Shown here: positions 1-5,151 of the stretch, piece after piece
Position numbering within the stretch: the stretch's first letter is position 1
Layout of the letters: each line of letters begins with the position of its first letter
Source: Lachnospiraceae bacterium
GTDB lineage: Bacteria > Bacillota > Clostridia > Lachnospirales > Lachnospiraceae
Length of the DNA: 5,151 bases
Reading direction: 5' to 3'
Assembly (NCBI GenBank): GCA_017477005.1
Contig: JAFUXY010000222.1
Span: 1-5,151, forward strand
Position numbers and translations under genes: made by a program
The notes under the pieces: generated by a model
The model's input: the letters and a program-made list of their open reading frames with translations, nothing else
The model's database searches: none
What the model was told of the DNA's origin: nothing

Positions 1-21
1 AACAAAGTTAGAACTCAGAGC

Positions 22-60
22 AAAATCAAAGGGCTTCGGAAACCCGAAACCCTTGATTTT
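22..60 (-). terminator. Intrinsic terminator of the tRNA-Pro gene
   Basis: A long hairpin starts about seven bases beyond the tRNA 3' end. The outer arms at 22-33 and 50-60 pair over 11 bp, with one bulged A in the left arm. An inner stem pairs 35-39 (ttcgg) with 44-48 (ccgaa) around a four-base loop, and there is one mismatch (34/49). Read on the minus strand, the descending arm ends in TTTGATTTTG, so the U-rich stretch lies largely inside the base of the stem instead of after it. The position directly behind the tRNA supports the call. The near symmetry means it could also stop transcription coming from the left. Confidence 0.8.
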
Positions 61-66
61 ACTGTA

Positions 67-140
67 TCGATGCGACAGGATTTGAACCTGCGACCTCTGC
101 GTCCCGAACGCAGCGCTCTACCAAACTGAGCCACGCATCG
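67..140 (-). tRNA. tRNA-Pro (anticodon CGG)
   Basis: The minus strand folds into a complete 74-nt cloverleaf. It has a 7-bp acceptor stem CGATGCG/CGCATCG, a D arm GCTC/GAGC with the GG pair in its loop, and an anticodon stem CTGCG/CGCAG around the loop TTCGGGA. The variable loop is 5 nt (AGGTC), and the T arm GCAGG/CCTGT encloses TTCAAAT. The anticodon is CGG, which reads the proline codon CCG. The C1:G72 first pair, A73 discriminator and G35/G36 are the known identity elements of bacterial tRNA-Pro, and G37 is the expected TrmD methylation site. CCA is not encoded, so it must be added after transcription. It has its own promoter and terminator and is a single-gene unit. Confidence 0.97.
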
Positions 141-156
141 AATCAAGACGGCTGAT

Positions 157-185
157 AGTCTAACACACTTTGGCCGGTGTGTCAA
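157..185 (-). promoter_or_regulatory. SigA-type promoter for tRNA-Pro
   Basis: On the minus strand, a perfect -35 box TTGACA (185-180) is followed by a 17-base spacer and the -10 box TAGACT (162-157). Transcription should start near 150, leaving a leader of roughly ten bases before the mature tRNA 5' end at 140. The spacer and part of the -35 box contain an inverted repeat (163-168/177-182). The promoter lies back-to-back with the rightward promoter, with 19 bases between the two -35 boxes. Confidence 0.8.
163..182. repeat. Short inverted repeat in the tRNA promoter spacer
   Basis: ACACAC (163-168) and GTGTGT (177-182) are perfect inverted copies separated by eight bases. They cover the promoter spacer and overlap the -35 box of the tRNA promoter. 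The dyad could be an operator, but it is only six base pairs per arm and simple in sequence, so chance is quite possible. Confidence 0.3.
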
Positions 186-204
186 TATAATAACTCCCAT
201 ATTC

Positions 205-233
205 TTGACACAAATTTTGATTCGTATTATAAT
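205..233 (+). promoter_or_regulatory. Perfect-consensus SigA promoter for the O-acetylation cassette
   Basis: TTGACA at 205-210, a 17-base spacer, and TATAAT at 228-233 match the housekeeping sigma-factor consensus at all twelve positions with optimal spacing. Transcription should begin near 240, giving an untranslated leader of about 44 bases before the ATG at 284. Such a promoter would be strong and, unless repressed, constitutive, so the downstream surface-modification genes are probably not silent. Confidence 0.88.
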
Positions 234-283
234 CCCCAAAATATTACATTAAGTGAAGGGTTGCATGCAGCAGAGGGGGCGGC

Positions 284-1687
284 ATGGTTTTCAGTTCAAT
301 GTTGTTTTTGTGGGCGTTTCTGCCCATTGTTTTTTTGGCGACGTTTTTCGCGTATCAAATCGGGCGGGAGCCGTTGGCCAATGCGTTGCTCCTGGTGGGG
401 AGTTTGTTTTTTTATGCCTTGGGGGAGCCGTCGTACATCGGGCTGATGCTCGCGGTCATTGCGATCAACTGGGTGATTGGTCTGATGATGGAGCAATTTG
501 AAAGGCAAAAGACGCTGTTTCTGATCTGTGCGGTGGTTTCAAATGTTGGAATTCTTGGTTTTTATAAATATGCGGATTTTGCGGTTAGGGTTTTTGGAAT
601 TTTGCTCAGAAAGGAGCTGGTCGGTCCGGATATCGCGCTCCCGATTGGCATTTCTTTTTTTACGTTTCAGGCGCTTTCTTATACAATTGATGTTTATCGG
701 GGAGATTGCAGCGCACAAAAAAATATTGGGAAACTGGCGCTCTATATTTCGCTTTTTCCGCAGTTGATTGCGGGGCCGATTGTCCGGTATTCGGATATCA
801 ACGAACAGATCGACCACAGAATATTGACCGTGGAAAAGACGGCGCAGGGCATCCGGCGTTTTGTGTATGGATTGGGGAAGAAAGTTCTGCTTGCGAACCT
901 GCTCGGCGAATGCGTGGATTTTGTTTATGGCGAGGATCTCATCTACATTGGCAGTCTGACCGCGTGGATTACCTCTATCGCTTATATGCTGCAGATTTAC
1001 TACGATTTTTCCGGATATTCGGATATGGCGATCGGTCTCGGCAAAATGTTTGGGTTCGAATTCAAGGAGAATTTTGATTATCCTTATACTTCTTTATCCA
1101 TCAGCGAGTATTGGCGAAGATGGCATATTTCTCTGGGTACTTGGTTTCGAGAATATGTCTACATTCCGTTGGGAGGCAATCGCAAAGGTCGTTTTCGTAC
1201 CTATGTGAATCTGCTGATTGTTTTTGCACTTACAGGATTCTGGCATGGCGCCAGCTTTACCTTCCTGCTGTGGGGAATTTATCATGGATTTTTTTGTGTG
1301 GTGGAGCGGATGGGATTCGGGAAATGGCTTTCAAAGCACAAAGTCCCCGCGTTGTTCTACAGTCTTTTGGTTGTAGACATTGGTTTTGTTTTTTTCCGCA
1401 CCGGCAATTTCCAGTTATCAAAGGGAATGTTGCTGCGGATGTTCGCGCCAATGACCCAGCAGATCGTTCCGGCGTCTATATGGGAGCATGTATCGCCCCT
1501 TTCAGCGACTGCCTTGTTTTTGGGAATAATCGGGGCAGGACTTTTGCAGCGGAGCGTTCCTGAGTCCTTTCGCAAGAAGTGGGTCGGTTCGATATATGAA
1601 ATGATTTTTTGTTTGCTCATCTTCCTTTTGTCGCTGCTTCGGATCGCAGGTAATACCTATAATCCGTTTATTTATTTTCGGTTTTAA
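284..1687 (+). CDS. MBOAT family O-acyltransferase (AlgI/DltB-like), membrane protein
   Basis: This is a polytopic membrane enzyme of 467 residues, the usual size for the AlgI branch of the MBOAT family. Family members take an acyl group (normally acetyl) from a cytoplasmic donor and carry it across the membrane to modify an extracellular polymer. The N-terminus MVFSSMLFLW, the segment LPIGISFFTFQALSYTIDVYRG (about 118-139) and the C-terminal NPFIYFRF are typical of the branch. The core motif RWHISLGTWFREYVYIPLGG starts near residue 279 and includes H281. WHGA carries H321, which matches the invariant MBOAT histidine. Many hydrophobic segments alternate with basic loops. The start at ATG 284 is supported by GAGGGGG just upstream and by an in-frame stop at 254-256. 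It is first in a unit with the SGNH partner 83 bases downstream. The acceptor polymer cannot be read from sequence, so no symbol is given. Confidence 0.93.
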   Translation: MVFSSMLFLWAFLPIVFLATFFAYQIGREPLANALLLVGSLFFYALGEPSYIGLMLAVIAINWVIGLMMEQFERQKTLFLICAVVSNVGILGFYKYADFAVRVFGILLRKELVGPDIALPIGISFFTFQALSYTIDVYRGDCSAQKNIGKLALYISLFPQLIAGPIVRYSDINEQIDHRILTVEKTAQGIRRFVYGLGKKVLLANLLGECVDFVYGEDLIYIGSLTAWITSIAYMLQIYYDFSGYSDMAIGLGKMFGFEFKENFDYPYTSLSISEYWRRWHISLGTWFREYVYIPLGGNRKGRFRTYVNLLIVFALTGFWHGASFTFLLWGIYHGFFCVVERMGFGKWLSKHKVPALFYSLLVVDIGFVFFRTGNFQLSKGMLLRMFAPMTQQIVPASIWEHVSPLSATALFLGIIGAGLLQRSVPESFRKKWVGSIYEMIFCLLIFLLSLLRIAGNTYNPFIYFRF

Positions 1688-1770
1688 GAAGTGGTGATTT
1701 GAGGAAATGCTTATAGTAAACGAATTAAATATCAGCACAAAAATAACCATGTTTTTTCGGGTGAATGATT

Positions 1771-2892
1771 ATGGTGGAATCCAAACGTATGCAAATAGCT
1801 TTAATCGCTGTTTTTTTGTCCCTCATTTGCCTGCCTTATCCGCTTTCGGGACTCGTGGGCAGGGTGCCGGATTCTGAGGTAGAAAAAATAGAAAACCGCA
1901 GGCTGGCAAAAAAACCTGAATTGTCTATGGATAGTTTGTTGGATTTTCCGGATGAATATACGGCGTATTTTAATGACCATATTCCTTTTCGGCTGCCTTT
2001 GGTACAGACCTGCAGCGAGATCGAATATTACCTTTTTCGGACACCGATCAACAACCATGTGATCGCGGGAAAGGACGGCTGGTTGTTCTACAGCAACCGC
2101 AAGGATGGCGACTCTATCGGATGTTACAAGGGGACGCTGCTTTTTTCGCAGGAAGAGCTGGAGAAAATCGCTTCGAATTTGATGCATTCGAAAAAAAAAT
2201 TAAAAAGTAAAGGAATCGAATTTGTCTTGTTCATACCTCCGAACAAGGAGAGGGTTTATCCTGATAAAATGCCGGATTATTTTGGAGAACCGGCGGTGCA
2301 AAACAGAGTGGCGCAACTGGTCGAATATTTGCGGGACAATACGGATCTGACGGTGGTGTATCCTTTTGATAAATTGAAGGAGGCTCGCAGCGAAACGCCG
2401 CAGTATGATATCTACTGGCAGACGGATACGCACTGGAACGAGCTCGGCGCGTATATTGGTGCTTGTGAGCTGTTGAAGCCTCTGGGGATTTCGCTTCCGG
2501 ACTACAGGGAGCCCTCCGTAGAGATTGTTTCATCTGAAAAGACGGTGCCCGGGGATTTGGAATCGTATCTGTTTTTGGGCGGCAAGATGAATTCTGGCGT
2601 AGATTATACGATTGCGGGATTGGATGGCAAAAACTATGTGAAGGACGAGTGGCAATTTGAGCAAATATACAGGGCGCATAGCCCGGAGGGCGACGCGAGG
2701 AAGCTGTTTATTCTGCGGGACTCCTTCTGCGATTCTATGGCGGATACGATTGCGCCGCAATTTGCCGACAGCGTGATGGTGTATCACCATTATTATAAAA
2801 ATGAAATGGTAATGAAAGAGCGGCCGGATATTTTTGTATATGAGGTTGCGGAGCGTTATCTTCAGGAGTTATTGGATTTCGAGTGTAGGTAA
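1771..2892 (+). CDS. AlgJ/AlgX-like SGNH acetyltransferase-domain protein (DHHW family), membrane-anchored
   Basis: This 373-residue protein is predicted to sit outside the membrane and finish acetyl transfer from its MBOAT partner to a surface glycan. After a short basic N-terminus, a hydrophobic segment (about residues 8-28) acts as signal anchor. Family landmarks follow: ENRRLA (41-46), YFNDHIPFR (66-74), GKDGWLFY (100-107) and FVLFIPPNK (151-159). TDTHWN holds the likely catalytic Asp219 and His221, and RDSF holds the likely nucleophile Ser318. These match the Asp-His and Ser of the AlgX/AlgJ triad, so the enzyme looks intact. A start two codons earlier (ATG 1765) is possible. ATG 1771 is preferred because the weak site GGGTGA (1759-1764) touches the earlier ATG but is properly spaced from this one. 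It probably shares the promoter at 205-233; the 83-base gap shows no terminator. The exact substrate is unknown. Confidence 0.87.
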   Translation: MVESKRMQIALIAVFLSLICLPYPLSGLVGRVPDSEVEKIENRRLAKKPELSMDSLLDFPDEYTAYFNDHIPFRLPLVQTCSEIEYYLFRTPINNHVIAGKDGWLFYSNRKDGDSIGCYKGTLLFSQEELEKIASNLMHSKKKLKSKGIEFVLFIPPNKERVYPDKMPDYFGEPAVQNRVAQLVEYLRDNTDLTVVYPFDKLKEARSETPQYDIYWQTDTHWNELGAYIGACELLKPLGISLPDYREPSVEIVSSEKTVPGDLESYLFLGGKMNSGVDYTIAGLDGKNYVKDEWQFEQIYRAHSPEGDARKLFILRDSFCDSMADTIAPQFADSVMVYHHYYKNEMVMKERPDIFVYEVAERYLQELLDFECR

Positions 2893-2895
2893 TCG

Positions 2896-2976
2896 ATGGA
2901 TAAAATAGCGGTTTTTATTCCAAAGTACAGGAGAGATGAAAAGATTCGTTTGCATTATTTGAAAAACTATGTATAA
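2896..2976 (+). pseudogene. Possible remnant of a family 2 glycosyltransferase N-terminus
   Basis: Starting three bases after the preceding stop codon, 26 codons read MDKIAVFIPKYRRDEKI and stop at TAA 2974-2976. The opening resembles the conserved first strand of many GT-A/family 2 glycosyltransferases, whose proteins often begin with a pattern like KIAVFIPCYNE. Here the Cys and Asn-Glu positions are changed and the frame ends almost at once. There is no good ribosome binding site. This could be the stump of a glycan-synthesis gene once third in the cassette, with the rest lost by deletion. It is also short enough to be coincidence. Confidence 0.3.
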
Positions 2977-2977
2977 T
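2950..2977 (+). promoter_or_regulatory. Likely SigA-type promoter for prfB-hom
   Basis: A perfect -10 box TATAAT (2972-2977) is preceded, after 16 bases, by a weak -35-like TTGCAT (2950-2955). Transcription should start near 2984, giving a leader of about 80 bases before the prfB GTG at 3063. Its placement right after the cassette and before two housekeeping genes fits a promoter for the prfB-hom unit. The weak -35 element lowers certainty. No convincing intrinsic terminator separates it from the upstream genes, so readthrough may also feed prfB. Confidence 0.55.
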
Positions 2978-2986
2978 AGAAAAACA

Positions 2987-3019
2987 TGGTAATTTTGGAA
3001 ATGAGTACAAAATTCCCCA
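2987..3019 (+). repeat. AT-rich hairpin in the prfB leader
   Basis: AATTTTG (2991-2997) and CAAAATT (3008-3014) are perfect inverted copies around a ten-base loop. TGG (2987-2989) and CCA (3017-3019) can extend the stem past a small internal loop. No T-run follows directly, so it does not look like a terminator. It would lie at the very 5' end of the prfB mRNA and could act as a stabilising structure. Its AT-rich composition makes chance a fair alternative. Confidence 0.35.
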
Positions 3020-3046
3020 ATAGACGCTTTCAACTGTTTTTTATGG

Positions 3047-3059
3047 AAAGGAAGTGATC
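3047..3059 (+). promoter_or_regulatory. Extended Shine-Dalgarno site of prfB
   Basis: AAAGGAAGTGATC differs at one position (3053, A for G) from the full complement of the typical bacterial 16S rRNA 3' tail. The core ends at 3054, eight bases before the GTG at 3063. This supports GTG 3063 over the in-frame GTG at 3054, which lies inside the site itself, and over TTG 3072, which has no site of its own. Confidence 0.85.
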
Positions 3060-3062
3060 AAG

Positions 3063-4206
3063 GTGGTTGCATTGGATGAACTGCGGCAGAATTTAGTCGC
3101 ATACCAGTCGCCGCTTGCGGAAGTGAGGGATTCACTTTAACCTCGCTGCAAAGCAACATCGGATTGAAGAAATAGAGCGAGAGATGGAAGCGCCGGATTT
3201 TTGGAACGATCCGGAGAGCTCCACGAAAAAGACAAAAGAACTGAAGAGCCTGAAGGACGACGCGGCGGTGTACGCTTCCCTTGAAACGCTTTATGACGAC
3301 GTGGAGGCTTATATTGAGCTTGGCAATGAGTCGGAAGCGGACGACGAGGAGCTGGTGGCGGAAGCGACGGAGGCTTTTGAGGCGTTCAAGGAGACCTTTG
3401 AGGCGATCCGGATCAAGACGCTGCTGTCCGGCGAATACGATTCAGACAACGCCATTGTGACGCTGCATTCGGGCGCGGGAGGCACTGAGGCCTGCGACTG
3501 GGTTTCGATGCTCTATCGGATGTATACGCGTTGGGCGGAGGCGCATAGCTACGAGGTTTCGGTGCTGGATTACCTTGAAGGAGAGGAAGCCGGGATCAAA
3601 TCGGTGACGATCGAGGTGAACGGGCCGAACGCCTATGGCTATCTGAAATCCGAAAAGGGCGTGCATCGTCTGGTGCGGATTTCTCCATTCAATGCCAACG
3701 GCAAGCGGCAGACCTCTTTTGCGTCCTGCGATGTGATGCCGGATATTGAAGAGGATTTGGACGTGGAGGTTCGCGACGAGGATATCCGGATCGACACCTA
3801 TCGTTCGAGCGGCGCCGGTGGACAGCACATCAACAAAACCTCTTCGGCGATCCGCATTACCCATTTTCCGACGGGTATCGTTGTGCAATGCCAGAATGAA
3901 CGTTCGCAGCATATGAACAAGGACAAGGCGATGCAGATGCTCAAGGCCAAGCTCTACATTTTGAAGCAGGAAGAGCAGATGGCGAAGGAAGCGGGCATCC
4001 GGGGCGAGGTCACGGAGATCGGCTGGGGCAACCAGATCCGCTCGTACGTCATGCAGCCCTACAAGATGGTCAAGGATCTGCGAACGGGCGAGGAAACCGG
4101 AAATGTGGACGCTGTCATGGACGGCGCCTTGGATCCGTTCATGGGCAGTTATTTGAAATGGCTGTCTTTGGGGTGTCCCAAGCGCAGCGCGCAGGATACG
4201 GAATAG
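3063..4206 (+). CDS. prfB: Peptide chain release factor 2 (RF2), made by +1 programmed frameshift
   Basis: RF2 recognises UAA and UGA stop codons in the ribosomal A site and triggers release of the finished protein. Codons 1-25 (3063-3137) read VVALDELRQNLVAYQSPLAEVRDSL and end at an in-frame UAA (3138-3140). A +1 slip skips T3138 and continues from 3139 with NLAAKQHRIEEIEREMEAP, giving about 380 residues (E. coli RF2 has 365). The joined product shows the RF2 stop-reading tripeptide SPF (207-209) and the catalytic GGQ (252-254) within SSGAGGQHINKT. Ser248, in the position of the notable E. coli K-12 Thr246, is a usual choice. The slip is needed because the downstream frame is closed by TGA at 3124-3126, leaving no normal start codon before ATG 3184, which would lack the first 40 residues. 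The gene ends in UAG and is followed closely by hom. Confidence 0.96.
3126..3141 (+). promoter_or_regulatory. prfB programmed +1 frameshift site with UAA stop
   Basis: In the zero frame the codons are AGG GAT TCA CTT TAA, then C. This lines up codon for codon with the classical site AGG GGG TAT CTT TGA C, and the stop sits at codon 26 as in E. coli. Slow termination lets the Leu-tRNA slip from CUU to UUU, and reading resumes at AAC. Two differences stand out. The stop is UAA, so the next residue is Asn instead of the usual Asp. The internal Shine-Dalgarno is reduced to AGGG (3126-3129), because the second GG of the classical site is AT here. In the usual model, low RF2 gives more shifting and so more RF2. 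Confidence 0.9.
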
Positions 4207-4210
4207 GAGA
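4205..4210 (+). promoter_or_regulatory. Ribosome binding site of hom overlapping the prfB stop
   Basis: AGGAGA at 4205-4210 shares its first two bases with the prfB UAG stop codon and lies seven bases before the ATG at 4218. A ribosome terminating on prfB would sit on this site, so translation of hom may be coupled to prfB. The spacing fixes ATG 4218 as the start. Confidence 0.85.
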
Positions 4211-4217
4211 ACATTTG

Positions 4218-5151
4218 ATGAAAGTTGCAATAATGGGTTTTGGAACGATCGGTTCCGGGGTCGGACAGGTGCTTTCGGCCAATGCTTCTTTGATCGAGGA
4301 AAGAGCCGGGGAGAAGCTGACGTTGGCCAAGGTGCTCGATCTGCGGGATTTTGAGGGCGAGGAGATCGCGCCTCTGATCGTGCATGATTACAAGGAGATT
4401 GTAGAGGACGAGGAGATCGAGCTTGTCGTAGAGACGATGGGCGGCGTGGAACCGGCGTACACCTTTGTGAAGGCGATGCTCCTTGCGGGAAAGCACGTCA
4501 CGACATCCAACAAGGCGTTGGTGGCGGCCAAGGGCGCGGAACTTTTGAAGATTGCCCGCGAGAAGGGCGTGCAGTTTTTGTTTGAAGCCTCCGTGGGCGG
4601 TGGTATTCCGATCATCCGGACGCTGCTGCACTGTCTGACCGGGGATGAGATCGAGGAGATGACCGGTATCATCAACGGCACGACCAATTATATGATGACG
4701 CGGATGGCGGCCGGAGGCTGCGAGTTTGACGATGTGCTGAAGGAAGCGCAGGAGAACGGTTTTGCGGAAGCGGATCCGACGGCGGATATTGAGGGACACG
4801 ACGCCGCGCGAAAGATTGCGATCCTGCTGTCCCTGGTCATGGAGGCGCAGGTGGATTTCGAGGATATTCCGCTGGAGGGTATTTCGGGTATTACCTCTGA
4901 AGATTTTCTGTATGCGGAAAAACTCGGGCGGGCAGTGCGGCTGTTGGCGACGAGCCGCCGCGAGGGGGATACGTTCACGGCGAGGGTGGCGCCCTTTTTG
5001 CTTTCCGAGGAACATCCGCTCTATGCGGTGCATGGGGTGATGAATGCAGTCTATGTGGTCGGGAATATGCTGGGGCCTAGCATGTATTATGGCAGCGGTG
5101 CAGGCAGCCTGCCTACGGCTTCCGCTGTGGTGGGAGATCTGGTGGATATGG
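4218..5151 (+). CDS. hom: Homoserine dehydrogenase, N-terminal part (runs off the window)
   Basis: The enzyme reduces aspartate semialdehyde to homoserine with NAD(P)H in the cytoplasm, the branch step towards threonine and methionine. The frame is open for 311 codons to the window edge. The Rossmann loop GFGTIGSGV is at 7-15, and TSNKALV contains the conserved Lys99. EASVGGGIPIIRTL lies near 133-146 and INGTTNY is at 152-158. The active-site block GFAEADPTADIEGHDAARK spans 181-199, with Glu184, Asp195 and Lys199 in the spacing of yeast Glu208, Asp219 and Lys223. YYGSGAG at 290-296 is near the end of the catalytic domain. Only the last part is missing, which in many Gram-positive enzymes includes a regulatory ACT domain, so feedback control cannot be judged here. 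The gene starts 11 bases after prfB with no promoter of its own. Confidence 0.95.
   Translation, partial: MKVAIMGFGTIGSGVGQVLSANASLIEERAGEKLTLAKVLDLRDFEGEEIAPLIVHDYKEIVEDEEIELVVETMGGVEPAYTFVKAMLLAGKHVTTSNKALVAAKGAELLKIAREKGVQFLFEASVGGGIPIIRTLLHCLTGDEIEEMTGIINGTTNYMMTRMAAGGCEFDDVLKEAQENGFAEADPTADIEGHDAARKIAILLSLVMEAQVDFEDIPLEGISGITSEDFLYAEKLGRAVRLLATSRREGDTFTARVAPFLLSEEHPLYAVHGVMNAVYVVGNMLGPSMYYGSGAGSLPTASAVVGDLVDM

Noticed and set aside
15..239. Minus-strand 74-codon open frame across the tRNA gene
   Set aside because: Most of it is tRNA-Pro and its promoter read as protein. The RALRSGRRGRRFKSC-like run is a well-known false translation of tRNA sequence.
67..300. tRNA gene as the attachment site of an integrated island carrying the acetylation genes
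   Set aside because: Integration normally uses the tRNA 3' end, which faces away from these genes. I saw no integrase and no repeat of the tRNA 3' end in the window.
3027..3050. CTTTC/GAAAG hairpin that could mask the prfB ribosome binding site
   Set aside because: Only five base pairs with a 14-base loop, which is too weak to claim.
3063..3140. prfB as a pseudogene broken by a frameshift
   Set aside because: The break is the known programmed site at codons 25/26, and the rest of the gene has intact SPF and GGQ motifs.
3184..4206. RF2 as a 340-residue protein starting at ATG 3184
   Set aside because: The conserved RF2 N-terminus is encoded upstream in the other frame, and CTTTAAC joins the two at the canonical codon. 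Starting at 3184 would drop the first 40 residues and has no good ribosome binding site.
3442..4230. Minus-strand 262-codon open frame opposite prfB
   Set aside because: It is fully antisense to well-conserved RF2 coding sequence, has a histidine- and arginine-rich composition typical of reverse-strand shadows, and resembles no family I know.
4149..5033. Minus-strand 294-codon open frame opposite hom
   Set aside because: It is antisense to clear homoserine dehydrogenase motifs. The Arg/His/Gln-rich product is a shadow of GC-rich coding sequence.

Overview
The window looks like bacterial chromosome from a low-to-mid GC Gram-positive, most likely a member of Clostridia (Bacillota). The clues are near-consensus SigA-type promoters, strong GGAG-type ribosome binding sites (one almost fully complementary to the 16S rRNA 3' end), a prfB gene of the programmed-frameshift type, and an AlgI/DltB-type acyltransferase paired with a DHHW/AlgJ-like protein, a pairing common in clostridia. 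The genus cannot be fixed from this sequence.

Layout. Positions 22-140 hold a minus-strand tRNA-Pro(CGG) gene followed by its own intrinsic terminator. Positions 150-240 form a compact divergent promoter region: a TTGACA-N17-TAGACT promoter fires left into the tRNA, and a perfect TTGACA-N17-TATAAT promoter fires right. The right-hand promoter drives a two-gene cell-surface polysaccharide O-acetylation cassette: an MBOAT membrane acyltransferase (284-1687) and a membrane-anchored SGNH/AlgJ-like partner (1771-2892). Positions 2893-3062 carry no full gene. They hold a 26-codon fragment resembling the start of a family 2 glycosyltransferase, a promoter with a perfect TATAAT, an AT-rich hairpin, a tiny UGA-ending ORF, and a very strong ribosome binding site.

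From 3063 comes prfB (peptide chain release factor 2), encoded in two frames joined by a +1 programmed frameshift at codon 25/26. The in-frame stop at the shift site is UAA, not the usual UGA, and the internal Shine-Dalgarno helper is only partly conserved. prfB ends in UAG, and 11 bases later hom (homoserine dehydrogenase) begins and runs off the right edge. prfB and hom appear to share a transcript.

Functionally, the left half is a surface-modification module: the MBOAT protein would pass acetyl groups across the membrane and the SGNH protein would place them on an extracellular glycan. The right half is housekeeping: translation termination, and threonine/methionine precursor synthesis. 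The left half seems richer in A+T, especially T-runs, than the right half. This was judged by eye and not measured. The most interesting signal is the altered autoregulatory site of prfB. I found no CRISPR array, insertion sequence or unknown multi-gene system.
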